Assembly (NCBI GenBank): GCA_002406115.1
Contig: DHNC01000006.1
Coordinates: 445 to 13,070, forward strand
DNA: 12,626 bases
Direction of reading: 5' to 3'
Source of the DNA: Christensenella sp. UBA4626
GTDB lineage: Bacteria; Bacillota; Clostridia; Christensenellales; UBA1242
Positions within the stretch are counted from its first letter, which is position 1, and every line of letters starts with the position of its first letter. The position numbers and the translations under genes were made by a program. Below are positions 6,786 through 12,626 of this stretch, one piece after another. The notes beneath the pieces were generated by a model that was not told the origin of the DNA, did no database searches, and worked only from the letters and a program-made list of their open reading frames with translations.

Positions 6786-6814
6786 TTGACTTTTGAGGTT
6801 TTTTAAAATATACT
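6786..6814 (+). promoter_or_regulatory. Sigma-A-type promoter of the phage-like regulator
   Basis: TTGACT (6786-6791), 17-base spacer, TATACT (6809-6814): five of six bases at each hexamer. The expected start near 6821 gives a short leader carrying AGGAGAGG before the ATG at 6839. Confidence 0.7.
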
Positions 6815-6838
6815 TTTTTTAAAAATTAGGAGAGGTAC

Positions 6839-7333
6839 ATGATTGATATTTATGATTGCGAAGCACTGGTAAAAGTTTACAGGTTGTTGGAAAAACGATG
6901 CGCTATTATTGACAAATTTATCAACAATCATGCTTACTATTGCGGGCCATACAGTGAAGAATATAGCGCTGTGGATGTATATAACGATATTTTGGATTTG
7001 ATTGAAAGGAAAAATCAACTTATAAACATAAAACTTATTATGGATGAGGCAATCAAAAGGTTGCCTTGTGCGGACAAAAAAGTTGTCTATGCCAAACTGA
7101 ATTACAACATTTCAATGGCGGAATTTTGTGGCATTTTAAATTTGAAAGAGAGGACTGCGTTTAGGCGTATTGAGCACGCTTTTGACAGCCTTGCAAACGA
7201 GATAAACCGTTCTAGATATATCGACAAATTAACAGGAATAATTGAGCATCAAGAGTGGATTAAAGGGGTAAGGCAAGATGTCAAACAACGTAGGCAAGCG
7301 TTCAAAAGTGCGCCGGCTGAAATGCTGCTTTAA
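6839..7333 (+). CDS. Sigma-region-4/ArpU-like phage transcriptional regulator
   Basis: The 164-aa protein has an N-terminal helical part with many acidic and aromatic residues (1-70). A helix-turn-helix at about 85-122 follows the sigma region 4 pattern: LPCADKKVVYAKLNYNISMA, then EFCGILNLKERTAFRRIEHA, comparable to the LxxxErxvfxxry...ia..lg.s..tvxrri pattern. This fits the ArpU/RinA-like late regulators that often stand just upstream of terminase genes in phages of Bacillota. The basic C-terminal tail (VRQDVKQRRQAF) could contact DNA. AGGAG (6828-6832) is 6 bases from the ATG, and a good promoter lies just upstream. It ends tail-to-tail with the opposite-strand SH3-like gene; the stops share TTAA. 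Exact family is inferred from pattern and position. Confidence 0.75.
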   Translation: MIDIYDCEALVKVYRLLEKRCAIIDKFINNHAYYCGPYSEEYSAVDVYNDILDLIERKNQLINIKLIMDEAIKRLPCADKKVVYAKLNYNISMAEFCGILNLKERTAFRRIEHAFDSLANEINRSRYIDKLTGIIEHQEWIKGVRQDVKQRRQAFKSAPAEMLL

Positions 7334-8097
7334 TAGTCGATAACTTCCTTTTTGCTGGCTCGTTTGCCGGTTGAAATTTTGGAACTTTTAAACAATAAAT
7401 ACACAAACAAACATGCGGGTATTGAAAGTATTGCAATCACAATTCCGGTGGCTTTGTTTTCCATTGGGAGGGCGTTTTGATTTTGCTCTTCCTCTTCAAA
7501 ACTTGGCGCCAAAGTGTATTCCACCTCTTCCGTATTTGTTGGAATTGGAGTGGTGAGTTCGTCGCAAAAATCACTGTAAACATAACCGTAATAATCTTTG
7601 TCTGCGGTGTATTTGCAATAATACCAAATGTTTGTGCGGCCAGAAATAAGTTGCTCACCAACAATCGAACCGTAAAAAACCAAATTGCGGCTTAAATTTG
7701 GAATGTAAATTACTTGGTTGCTTGACCCAGTTTTTGTGTCTGGGCAAGAGCGCATATCTCGGCTTAAATCGGCATAAACTCTAAAATTCAAATCAGATAG
7801 ATAAGGTGTTTGTGGAGTTCCCACAACAGTTTGCACCTTATCCTTTTTTACATATCCAAAAAAGTTTTTGTATTTCACTTTAAAAAAATCCTTGCCAGCG
7901 TTGTCTAGCAACTGGACAAAATAAGTTTTTGGCAAAGTGAACATAACGTTGGTGTAATCGTCCGCTTCAATCGGCGAAATGTATAATTTGCAATCTGCCT
8001 GCATTATGCGAGCGTAATAGGTTTGATTTTCGCCCGCTGCGTAGGTTATTAGATAGCAATTGCTGGTTAAAATCAGAAAACACAATAAGATTGACAT
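7330..8097 (-). CDS. Membrane-anchored protein with signal peptide and SH3-like domains
   Basis: The 255-aa protein starts with a hydrophobic signal sequence (1-21, ending TYAAG). About residues 27-92 and 98-180 look like two beta-rich SH3b-like modules; the first has KLYISPIEADD, a pattern of the kind L(Y)xxP and DFFKVKYKNFFGYVKKDKV, the second FRVYADLSRDMR and WYYCKYTADKDYYGYVYSDF. A Pro/Glu-rich linker (182-208) precedes one transmembrane helix (about 217-236) and a basic tail (KSSKISTGKRASKK). Predicted topology is exported N-terminus, single anchor and a short cytoplasmic tail. SH3b modules often bind cell wall, so a cell-surface or envelope role is likely, but no function is established. 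ATG 8097 is the only start, since an in-frame TAA lies just upstream. No Shine-Dalgarno is present; an extended -10 ends 6 bases before the ATG. Confidence 0.8.
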   Translation of the reverse strand: MSILLCFLILTSNCYLITYAAGENQTYYARIMQADCKLYISPIEADDYTNVMFTLPKTYFVQLLDNAGKDFFKVKYKNFFGYVKKDKVQTVVGTPQTPYLSDLNFRVYADLSRDMRSCPDTKTGSSNQVIYIPNLSRNLVFYGSIVGEQLISGRTNIWYYCKYTADKDYYGYVYSDFCDELTTPIPTNTEEVEYTLAPSFEEEEQNQNALPMENKATGIVIAILSIPACLFVYLLFKSSKISTGKRASKKEVIDY

Positions 8098-8103
8098 AAC
8101 AAC

Positions 8104-8112
8104 ATTTTATCA
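8104..8112 (-). promoter_or_regulatory. Extended -10 promoter of the SH3-like gene
   Basis: Minus strand TGATAAAAT (8112-8104): a TGn extension plus TAAAAT (5/6). The hexamer ends 6 bases before the ATG at 8097, so the message would be leaderless or nearly so. No good -35 is found at 17 bases. Confidence 0.45.
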
Positions 8113-8118
8113 CAACAA

Positions 8119-8136
8119 ATTTTGTAAAAAATGACA
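8119..8136 (+). repeat. Motif shared with the regulator's upstream region
   Basis: ATTTTGTAAAAAATGACAG-like sequence (TTTTGTAAAAAATGACAG, 8119-8136) closely matches TTTTGTAAAAAAATGTCAG at 6761-6779, with one indel and one substitution. A further shared piece, GACTAATTTT, follows at 8153-8162 and resembles CAACTAATTTT of the direct repeats. It sits in the 74-base gap between the SH3-like gene and the terminase. Confidence 0.55.
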
Positions 8137-8171
8137 GGTTTGGGTTAAATTTGACTAATTTTGGGTTTAAT

Positions 8172-9599
8172 ATGCAGGAAATGAATTTGGTAAAAGAAAT
8201 TTTGGCGATTGAACAAGAGCAAAAACGCCGAATACAAAACAATCAACTCATGTTTTACAACACTGGGGAAATCAAACATCAAAAGCAAATTGAGTTTCAT
8301 AAATGCAACAAAAAAAATAGGTGGGTGTTTGGCGGCAATCGCACGGGCAAAACCGAGTGTGGGGCGGTTGAGGTTGTGTATATGGCAAGAGGCAATCATC
8401 CATATCGCAAAATTGAAAAAGCCACTTCTGGCTGGGTGGTGAGTTTAAGCACACAAGTCCAGCGGGATGTTGCGCAAAGCAAAATCTTAAAATACATAAA
8501 TCCGGATTGGATTGTGGACGTGGTTATGCTGTCGGGCAGAAAGGATAGTTATGTAAACGGAATAATTGACTACATTTTGATAAAAAACGTGTTTGGAACA
8601 ATAAGCAAAATTGGCTTTAAAAGTTGCGACCAGGGCAGGGAAAAATTTCAGGGCACAAGCCTAAATTATGTTTGGTTCGATGAGGAGCCGCCTTATGAGA
8701 TTTATCAGGAATGTCGGATGCGAGTGCTGGACACGGACGGCGATATTTTTGCCACCATGACCCCGCTTAAAGGCATGACTTATGTTTATGACGAAATATA
8801 TATGAACACGCACAATGACCCAAACGTGTGGTGCGAGTTTATTTCATGGAAAGATAATCCATATTTGAGCAAACAGGCGGTTGCAGCCATGAAAGCGAGT
8901 ATGTCGCAGGACGAGTTGCGTTCCCGTGAAAATGGCGAATTTATGGATGCAGGAGGGCGAGTTTATCCCGAGTTTGACGAGAATGTGAATGTGATTGAGC
9001 CGTTTGAAATCCCGTATGAGTGGCAGGACAAATTGTCCATTGACCCTGGGCTTAAAAATCCGCTTTCTTGCCATTGGTATGCGATAGATTTTGACGGAAA
9101 TGTGTATGTGGTGGCGGAGCATTATGATAGAGAAAAGGATATAGATTTTCACAGCAGGCGGATACACGAAATCAGCGACGAACTGCACTGGCATCGCAGC
9201 AATAACGGCATGATTGAAGCGTTGATTGATAGTGCGGCAAACCAAACAACTTTGGCGTCCCGCAAGAGTGTCGCCGACTTGTTTTACGACCATGGAATTT
9301 TGGTCAACACGAATGTCAACAAGGACGTTTTTTCAGGCATTCAAAGGGTTAAATCTTACATAAAAAACAGTTTGGGCGAAAGCAAATTGTTTATATTCAA
9401 CACTTGCAAAAATTTGATAAGAGAAATGAAAGGTTATCGCTGGGGCAAGGGCGAAAGCCCGGTCAAAGTTGACGATCACAGTATGGACGAATTGAGATAT
9501 TACATAATGTCACGACCAGAAAACAAACAGCAAAAGTGCGAGCAAAGCGAAATTGCAAGAGAAAAAGAGAGGTTGATAAAACTTATGAGAAGAAGGTGA
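8172..9599 (+). CDS. terL: Phage terminase large subunit
   Basis: ATP-driven DNA-packaging motor and nuclease that docks on the portal. Numbering uses ATG 8172 (475 aa). The N-terminal ATPase has Walker A GGNRTGKT (54-61), Walker B YVWFDEE (166-172, with the catalytic Glu) and the coupling motif TMTP (195-198). The C-terminal RNase H-like nuclease shows SIDPG (Asp291), ALIDSAA (Asp353) and VDDHSMDELRYYI (Asp434/435 and 439), supplying the acidic metal-binding residues. No motif is broken, so the enzyme looks functional. The start is uncertain: a TTG at 8151 and an ATG at 8181 are in frame, and none has a properly spaced Shine-Dalgarno. The 8181 ATG is preceded immediately by AGGAA. First gene of the late-type operon; the next gene starts 4 bases after its stop. 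Confidence 0.95.
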   Translation: MQEMNLVKEILAIEQEQKRRIQNNQLMFYNTGEIKHQKQIEFHKCNKKNRWVFGGNRTGKTECGAVEVVYMARGNHPYRKIEKATSGWVVSLSTQVQRDVAQSKILKYINPDWIVDVVMLSGRKDSYVNGIIDYILIKNVFGTISKIGFKSCDQGREKFQGTSLNYVWFDEEPPYEIYQECRMRVLDTDGDIFATMTPLKGMTYVYDEIYMNTHNDPNVWCEFISWKDNPYLSKQAVAAMKASMSQDELRSRENGEFMDAGGRVYPEFDENVNVIEPFEIPYEWQDKLSIDPGLKNPLSCHWYAIDFDGNVYVVAEHYDREKDIDFHSRRIHEISDELHWHRSNNGMIEALIDSAANQTTLASRKSVADLFYDHGILVNTNVNKDVFSGIQRVKSYIKNSLGESKLFIFNTCKNLIREMKGYRWGKGESPVKVDDHSMDELRYYIMSRPENKQQKCEQSEIAREKERLIKLMRRR

Positions 9600-9603
9600 T
9601 ACG

Positions 9604-9921
9604 ATGCAAAATTTGATTGATTCAACAACTTTAAAAGCAATCAAACAGTGCGTTACGGGCTTAACTTTGCACGAAACCACAAGCGAATATGTGTTGGACG
9701 ACGAGTCCGGCAAAATGAAACTTGTAAAACAAAAAAAAGTTGAAAAAAACATCCCGCCAAACACGGATATAATCAAGTTGTTGTATCAGAAAAACGACCA
9801 GGCGGTTGAGTACGAAAAATTTACAGATGAAGAGTTGGAAAATACAAAACAAAGGCTGTTGAAACAGTTAAAGGAGGAAAATTGTGGTAGTAGAACCAGC
9901 AAAAGTAAGAGTAAAGTGTGA
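9604..9921 (+). CDS. Small phage protein resembling the C-terminal part of terminase small subunits
   Basis: 105 aa, with AAGG just upstream of the ATG inside the end of terL. The central part is ALKxxxxGyxxxET...Y-like (LKAIKQCVTGLTLHETTSEY, 10-29), then a short charged strand pair (GKMKLVKQKKVEKNIPPNTD) and KLLYQKN. This resembles the tail of many small terminase subunits (ETTxxY...KhVPPDxxA..fwLkNR). The N-terminal helix-turn-helix expected of a full small subunit is absent. A charged helix (EKFTDEELENTKQRLLKQLK, 71-90) and a Ser/Lys tail finish it. It overlaps the next gene by 38 bases. It may be a reduced small terminase or an unrelated accessory protein; I am not certain. Confidence 0.7.
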   Translation: MQNLIDSTTLKAIKQCVTGLTLHETTSEYVLDDESGKMKLVKQKKVEKNIPPNTDIIKLLYQKNDQAVEYEKFTDEELENTKQRLLKQLKEENCGSRTSKSKSKV

Positions 9922-10099
9922 CGCAAGCGGGTGCAAAAACAAATGCGATTATGTGATTGTAAACAAAAAATTTGTGTTTGACGGAAACGTCTATTTGTGC
10001 AGCAGTTGCATGAATTTGCTTTATGGCGAAATCGGAAAATATATGAAGCCAAAAAACGTAAAACCATTGTACAAAAAAGGAGGATTGGATGAAAATTAA
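9884..10099 (+). CDS. Small cysteine-rich, probably zinc-binding phage protein
   Basis: The 71-aa protein starts at GTG 9884; AAGGAGG (9871-9877) lies 6 bases upstream. Cys12, Cys17, Cys21 and the CxxC pair Cys39/Cys42 (KCDASGCKNKC ... YLCSSC) suggest a small zinc ribbon or treble-clef fold. Lysine-rich ends may bind nucleic acid. It overlaps the previous gene by 38 bases and the portal gene by 11 bases, indicating translational coupling in one operon. Small cysteine-rich proteins between terminase and portal genes occur in phages of Clostridia, but no function is established. Confidence 0.75.
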   Translation: MVVEPAKVRVKCDASGCKNKCDYVIVNKKFVFDGNVYLCSSCMNLLYGEIGKYMKPKNVKPLYKKGGLDEN

Positions 10100-11939
10100 C
10101 AAATTGGTTGAAGAAGTGGTGAATGATTACAATGCGAGGAGAGAGGCAAGAAAAAGTTTGGAGATGCAGTGGCAACTCAACATCAACTTTATGATGGGCA
10201 ATCAATATAGTTACATTGCGTCTAACGGCGGAATTAGAGAGGACGAAAAACAATATTTTTGGCAAGAAAAAGAGGTGTTTAACCACATTGCACCGATTGT
10301 GGAAACTAGAATTTCAAAAATTGCATCCAGCACGCCAAATGTGACGGTTGTGCCGGCAAGTATGGAAGAGGCGGACTTTCAAAGTGCCAAACTCAGCAAG
10401 CAAATTTTGGCATCGGTGGCAAACAGACTCAACCTTATCGACATCGAAAAAACCGCAACAACTTGGAGTGAACTTTGCGGCACCGCTTTTTACAAGGTGC
10501 TTTGGAACACCAACTCGGGCAAAATGGTTGCAACGGACGAACTCGGCAACAAAATAAAGGAAGGCGACGTTCAAATTGAAGTGGTTTCGCCTTTTGAAAT
10601 TTTCCCGGACAATTTGTCTTGCGAGCGATTGGAAGATGTGAAATCAATTATCCATGCACGTGCGGTGGACGTCGACCAAGTCCGTGCCGATTGGGGAGTG
10701 GATGTTGAACCAGAAGATGTTTGTGCTTTTTCGCTTGACAACACAACAAACAATATTGGTGGACTAGGCTATAATGCACATATCAACAAAGTGGCAAATA
10801 TTCAACTCGGTCATCATTGCGTTGTGATTGAGCGATATACCCGCCCAAGCAAAAATTTGCCAAACGGCAGATTGACAATCGTGGCAGGTGGAAAGTTGTT
10901 GTTTGACGGCGACCTTCCATATCTAAATGATGAGTTGGATGGCAGAACTTTCCCATTTGTAAAACAAATTTCAAACTATATGCCGGGCAGTTTCTTTGGC
11001 GTGAGTGTGGTTGACAGGTTGATACCTTTGCAAAGGGCATACAATGCGGTCAGAAATCGCAAACACGAATATTTTAACCGCACAGTGATGAACGTTTTGG
11101 CGGTTGAGGACGGAAGTGTTGACACCGATGCACTTGAAGTTGAGGGGTTGAGCCCTGGCAAAGTTCTGGTGTATAGGCAGGGTAGCAGAATGCCAGAAAT
11201 TATGCAAAATCCAAAGACTGTTATAGATTTTGACGAAGAAGAAAACCGCCTTTTGGACGAGTTTAAAACAATTTCTGGCGTGAGCGATATGATGACAAAA
11301 TCTGTTGCTCAATACACAAATATGTCTGGCGTGGCACTTGAATTGTTGGCAGAACAGGACAACACAAGGCTGGCAACAGCAATAGACTCCACAAAATTGG
11401 CTGTCAAAACAGTTGCAAAATACATTTTGCGTCTGTACAAACAGTATGCAGTTGTGCCAAGGCTATTAAAAATAAGCGGCAGCGGTGGGGCAGTCGAAAT
11501 GTTTTATTGGAACCAAAACGAAATTTGCAGTGACGATGTTGTGTTTGACACTTCAACCGACGCAAGCGACTCACTTGCTCAGCGTAGAACCATGCTTTTT
11601 GACCTCATCGGCAAGGGGCTTATGTATGATGATGACGGCAAGTTCAGCCAAACAATGCGTAAAAAATGTTTGGATTTGTTAGGCTTTGGAATGTGGGAAA
11701 ACAGTGTGGATTTGTGCGAGTTGCAGATAAATCATGCAAGAGAAGAAAATTTGGCTTTTGCAGACTTAAAACCTGTGGAAATTTTGCCGATTGATGACCA
11801 CAAATTGCATATCGACCAGCATATTGCTTTTTTGCTTTCTGGCGAGTTGAAAGACAAACCAAACAAAAAACAAATTGAACAAGAAATTTTAAAACATATT
11901 GAACAACATAAGAAAAATTTAAAAGAACAAGGAGAATAA
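10089..11939 (+). CDS. Phage portal protein (P22-like)
   Basis: Ring-forming protein at one capsid vertex; DNA enters through it and the terminase docks on it. 616 aa, in the range of P22-type portals. The N-terminus matches that type: a helix with YNARREARKSLEMQW, a short hydrophobic/Gln stretch NFMMGNQYSYI, the aromatic loop QYFWQEKEVFNHIAPIVETR and then ISKIASSTPNVTVVPAS. The middle holds VSPFEIFPDN, GRTFPFVKQISNYMPGSFFG and SVVDRLIPLQRAYNAVRNRK, the last being typical of the stem/clip region, followed by ISGVSDMMTKSVAQYTNMSG. The C-terminus (DDHKLHIDQHIAFL...) is helical and charged. AAGGAGG lies 5 bases before the ATG. It overlaps the cysteine-rich gene and is followed after 3 bases by the scaffold gene. 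Specific assignment to the P22 group is inferred. Confidence 0.88.
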   Translation: MKINKLVEEVVNDYNARREARKSLEMQWQLNINFMMGNQYSYIASNGGIREDEKQYFWQEKEVFNHIAPIVETRISKIASSTPNVTVVPASMEEADFQSAKLSKQILASVANRLNLIDIEKTATTWSELCGTAFYKVLWNTNSGKMVATDELGNKIKEGDVQIEVVSPFEIFPDNLSCERLEDVKSIIHARAVDVDQVRADWGVDVEPEDVCAFSLDNTTNNIGGLGYNAHINKVANIQLGHHCVVIERYTRPSKNLPNGRLTIVAGGKLLFDGDLPYLNDELDGRTFPFVKQISNYMPGSFFGVSVVDRLIPLQRAYNAVRNRKHEYFNRTVMNVLAVEDGSVDTDALEVEGLSPGKVLVYRQGSRMPEIMQNPKTVIDFDEEENRLLDEFKTISGVSDMMTKSVAQYTNMSGVALELLAEQDNTRLATAIDSTKLAVKTVAKYILRLYKQYAVVPRLLKISGSGGAVEMFYWNQNEICSDDVVFDTSTDASDSLAQRRTMLFDLIGKGLMYDDDGKFSQTMRKKCLDLLGFGMWENSVDLCELQINHAREENLAFADLKPVEILPIDDHKLHIDQHIAFLLSGELKDKPNKKQIEQEILKHIEQHKKNLKEQGE

Positions 11940-11942
11940 AAA

Positions 11943-12500
11943 ATGGAAGAATTGGAACAACCTATAACCGAAACAAACGTAGGCTCCAAAGAGAATTTTG
12001 GCAAATTCAAAGATGCTGAAAGTTTGTTGAAAGCATACACAAATTTGGAGGCAGAATTTACCAAAAAAAGTCAGCGTTTGGCAGATTTGGAAGCACACAA
12101 CTCGCAAGAAGTTGAAAAGCAAAATCGCCAAGCCGAGATTGACAAAAAAGTTGATGAATTTGTAGCAAAATTTGACGCAGTCAAACCTTTTAGCAGCGCA
12201 CTGAAAGAAACTTTGACAAACACTAACGACGCTAATTTGGCAGAGGAGAGTGTTAAACTTTTGGTCAAAAACTACAAACGCGCAGAAGACTTTGCAAGTG
12301 ATAGCGAATTTTTGAATAATTATATTTTTTCAAACACAGAAATCAAAGATAAAATCATCAAAGATTATGTTTCAAAAATAACTCAATCATCACCTATCAA
12401 AATGGAAAGTAGCAGCAACATCCTTTTGTCAAAACCAAGTTTGCCAACAACAATTGCCGAAGCAGGCAAGTTGGCAAAATCAATTATAAAGCAAAAATAA
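11943..12500 (+). CDS. Putative phage capsid scaffold protein
   Basis: The 185-aa protein is highly charged and lacks membrane segments. Residues 20-50 show GKFKDAESLLKAYTNLEAEF followed by TKKSQRLADLE, a signature seen in scaffold-like proteins encoded between portal and major capsid genes (K[FY]K..e.LLkAYenLqaEFTrKsqkL.eLe). Predicted coiled coil runs through about 24-75. The centre is helical (FVAKFDAVKPF, DFASDSEFLNNYIF). The Ser/Lys-rich end (KLAKSIIKQK) is basic, as expected for a scaffold tail that binds coat protein. AAGGAG is located 8 bases upstream of the ATG. The gene lies 3 bases after the portal stop. Scaffold is the favoured role from position and composition; an internal head protein is possible. 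Confidence 0.75.
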   Translation: MEELEQPITETNVGSKENFGKFKDAESLLKAYTNLEAEFTKKSQRLADLEAHNSQEVEKQNRQAEIDKKVDEFVAKFDAVKPFSSALKETLTNTNDANLAEESVKLLVKNYKRAEDFASDSEFLNNYIFSNTEIKDKIIKDYVSKITQSSPIKMESSSNILLSKPSLPTTIAEAGKLAKSIIKQK

Positions 12501-12626
12501 TTTTGCATTTGCAAAAATGGTTGTAAATTCAAAAATATATTTCTTGCTTTAAATTGAGTAAAAAATAAACTAAATTTTAGAACCGAAAAAATATGGTTTA
12601 TTAAAAAAATATTAAAAAATTAAATA
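12501..12626. other. AT-rich non-coding right end
   Basis: No gene start and no strong terminator seen. A short palindrome (TTTTGC ATTT GCAAAA, 12501-12516) directly follows the scaffold stop but has no T-run on the + strand. The major capsid gene expected next would begin beyond the edge. Confidence 0.6.

Larger units (their letters stand above)
6786..12626 (+). mobile_element. Phage-like packaging and prohead module (left part)
   Basis: The block holds a regulator, terminase large subunit, terminase-small-like protein, small cysteine-rich protein, portal and scaffold in the order typical of tailed-phage late operons; all these genes are on the + strand. No integrase, repressor, excision gene, lysis gene, tail gene or att repeat is seen. 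The left boundary is uncertain, somewhere between the terminator at 6490 and the regulator; the right one is outside the window. It may be one end of an active prophage, a remnant, or a domesticated packaging system. Base composition looks like that of the neighbouring host genes. Confidence 0.75.

Noticed and set aside
12501..12516. Hairpin TTTTGC-ATTT-GCAAAA after the scaffold gene as a terminator.
   Set aside because: Weak stem with no T-run on the coding strand; more likely chance in AT-rich DNA.

Overview
The window is AT-rich bacterial DNA. It points to an endospore-forming member of the Bacillota, probably an anaerobic Clostridia-type lineage. Three observations support this: the 3' part of a 16S rRNA gene with an intact anti-Shine-Dalgarno end; a sporulation core (SpoIIGA, pro-sigma-E, sigma-G and a PdaB-type polysaccharide deacetylase); and mostly strong AGGAGG-type ribosome binding sites. 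No species can be named from the sequence alone.

Layout. Bases 1-628 are the 3' portion of a 16S rRNA gene, cut by the window edge. It is followed by a short spacer and a strong intrinsic terminator (760-800); no tRNA, 23S or 5S gene follows. Next come two genes I cannot name, convergent on a shared bidirectional hairpin: 1024-1632 (+) and 1775-2293 (-), the latter made of about four helical repeats of roughly 30 residues. Bases 2373-4876 hold the sporulation sigma locus. spoIIGA-sigE reads leftward and sigG reads rightward from the same intergenic region, which carries a Spo0A-box-like site. Bases 5024-6466 hold a probable operon of a PdaB-like deacetylase and a two-OB-fold single-stranded DNA-binding protein, closed by a terminator.

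Bases 6491-6838 are a 350-base AT-rich regulatory region with two sigma-A-type promoters, a direct repeat and a perfect Spo0A-box-like site. From 6839 to the right edge the genes are phage-like: a sigma-region-4/ArpU-like regulator, the terminase large subunit, a small protein resembling the C-terminal part of terminase small subunits, a small cysteine-rich protein, a P22-type portal and a scaffold-like protein. A signal-peptide/SH3-like/membrane-anchor protein (7330-8097) sits on the opposite strand between regulator and terminase. No integrase, attachment site, lysis or tail gene is visible. The major capsid gene expected after the scaffold would lie beyond the edge.

How the genes may work together. 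SpoIIGA processes pro-sigma-E in the mother cell, sigma-G acts late in the forespore, and the deacetylase probably modifies spore cortex peptidoglycan. The phage module looks like a DNA-packaging/prohead block under its own regulator. The same short motif (TTTTGTAAAAAA) lies upstream of both the regulator and the terminase, and a Spo0A-like box lies upstream of the regulator. This suggests, without proving it, that the phage genes are wired into the host sporulation decision.
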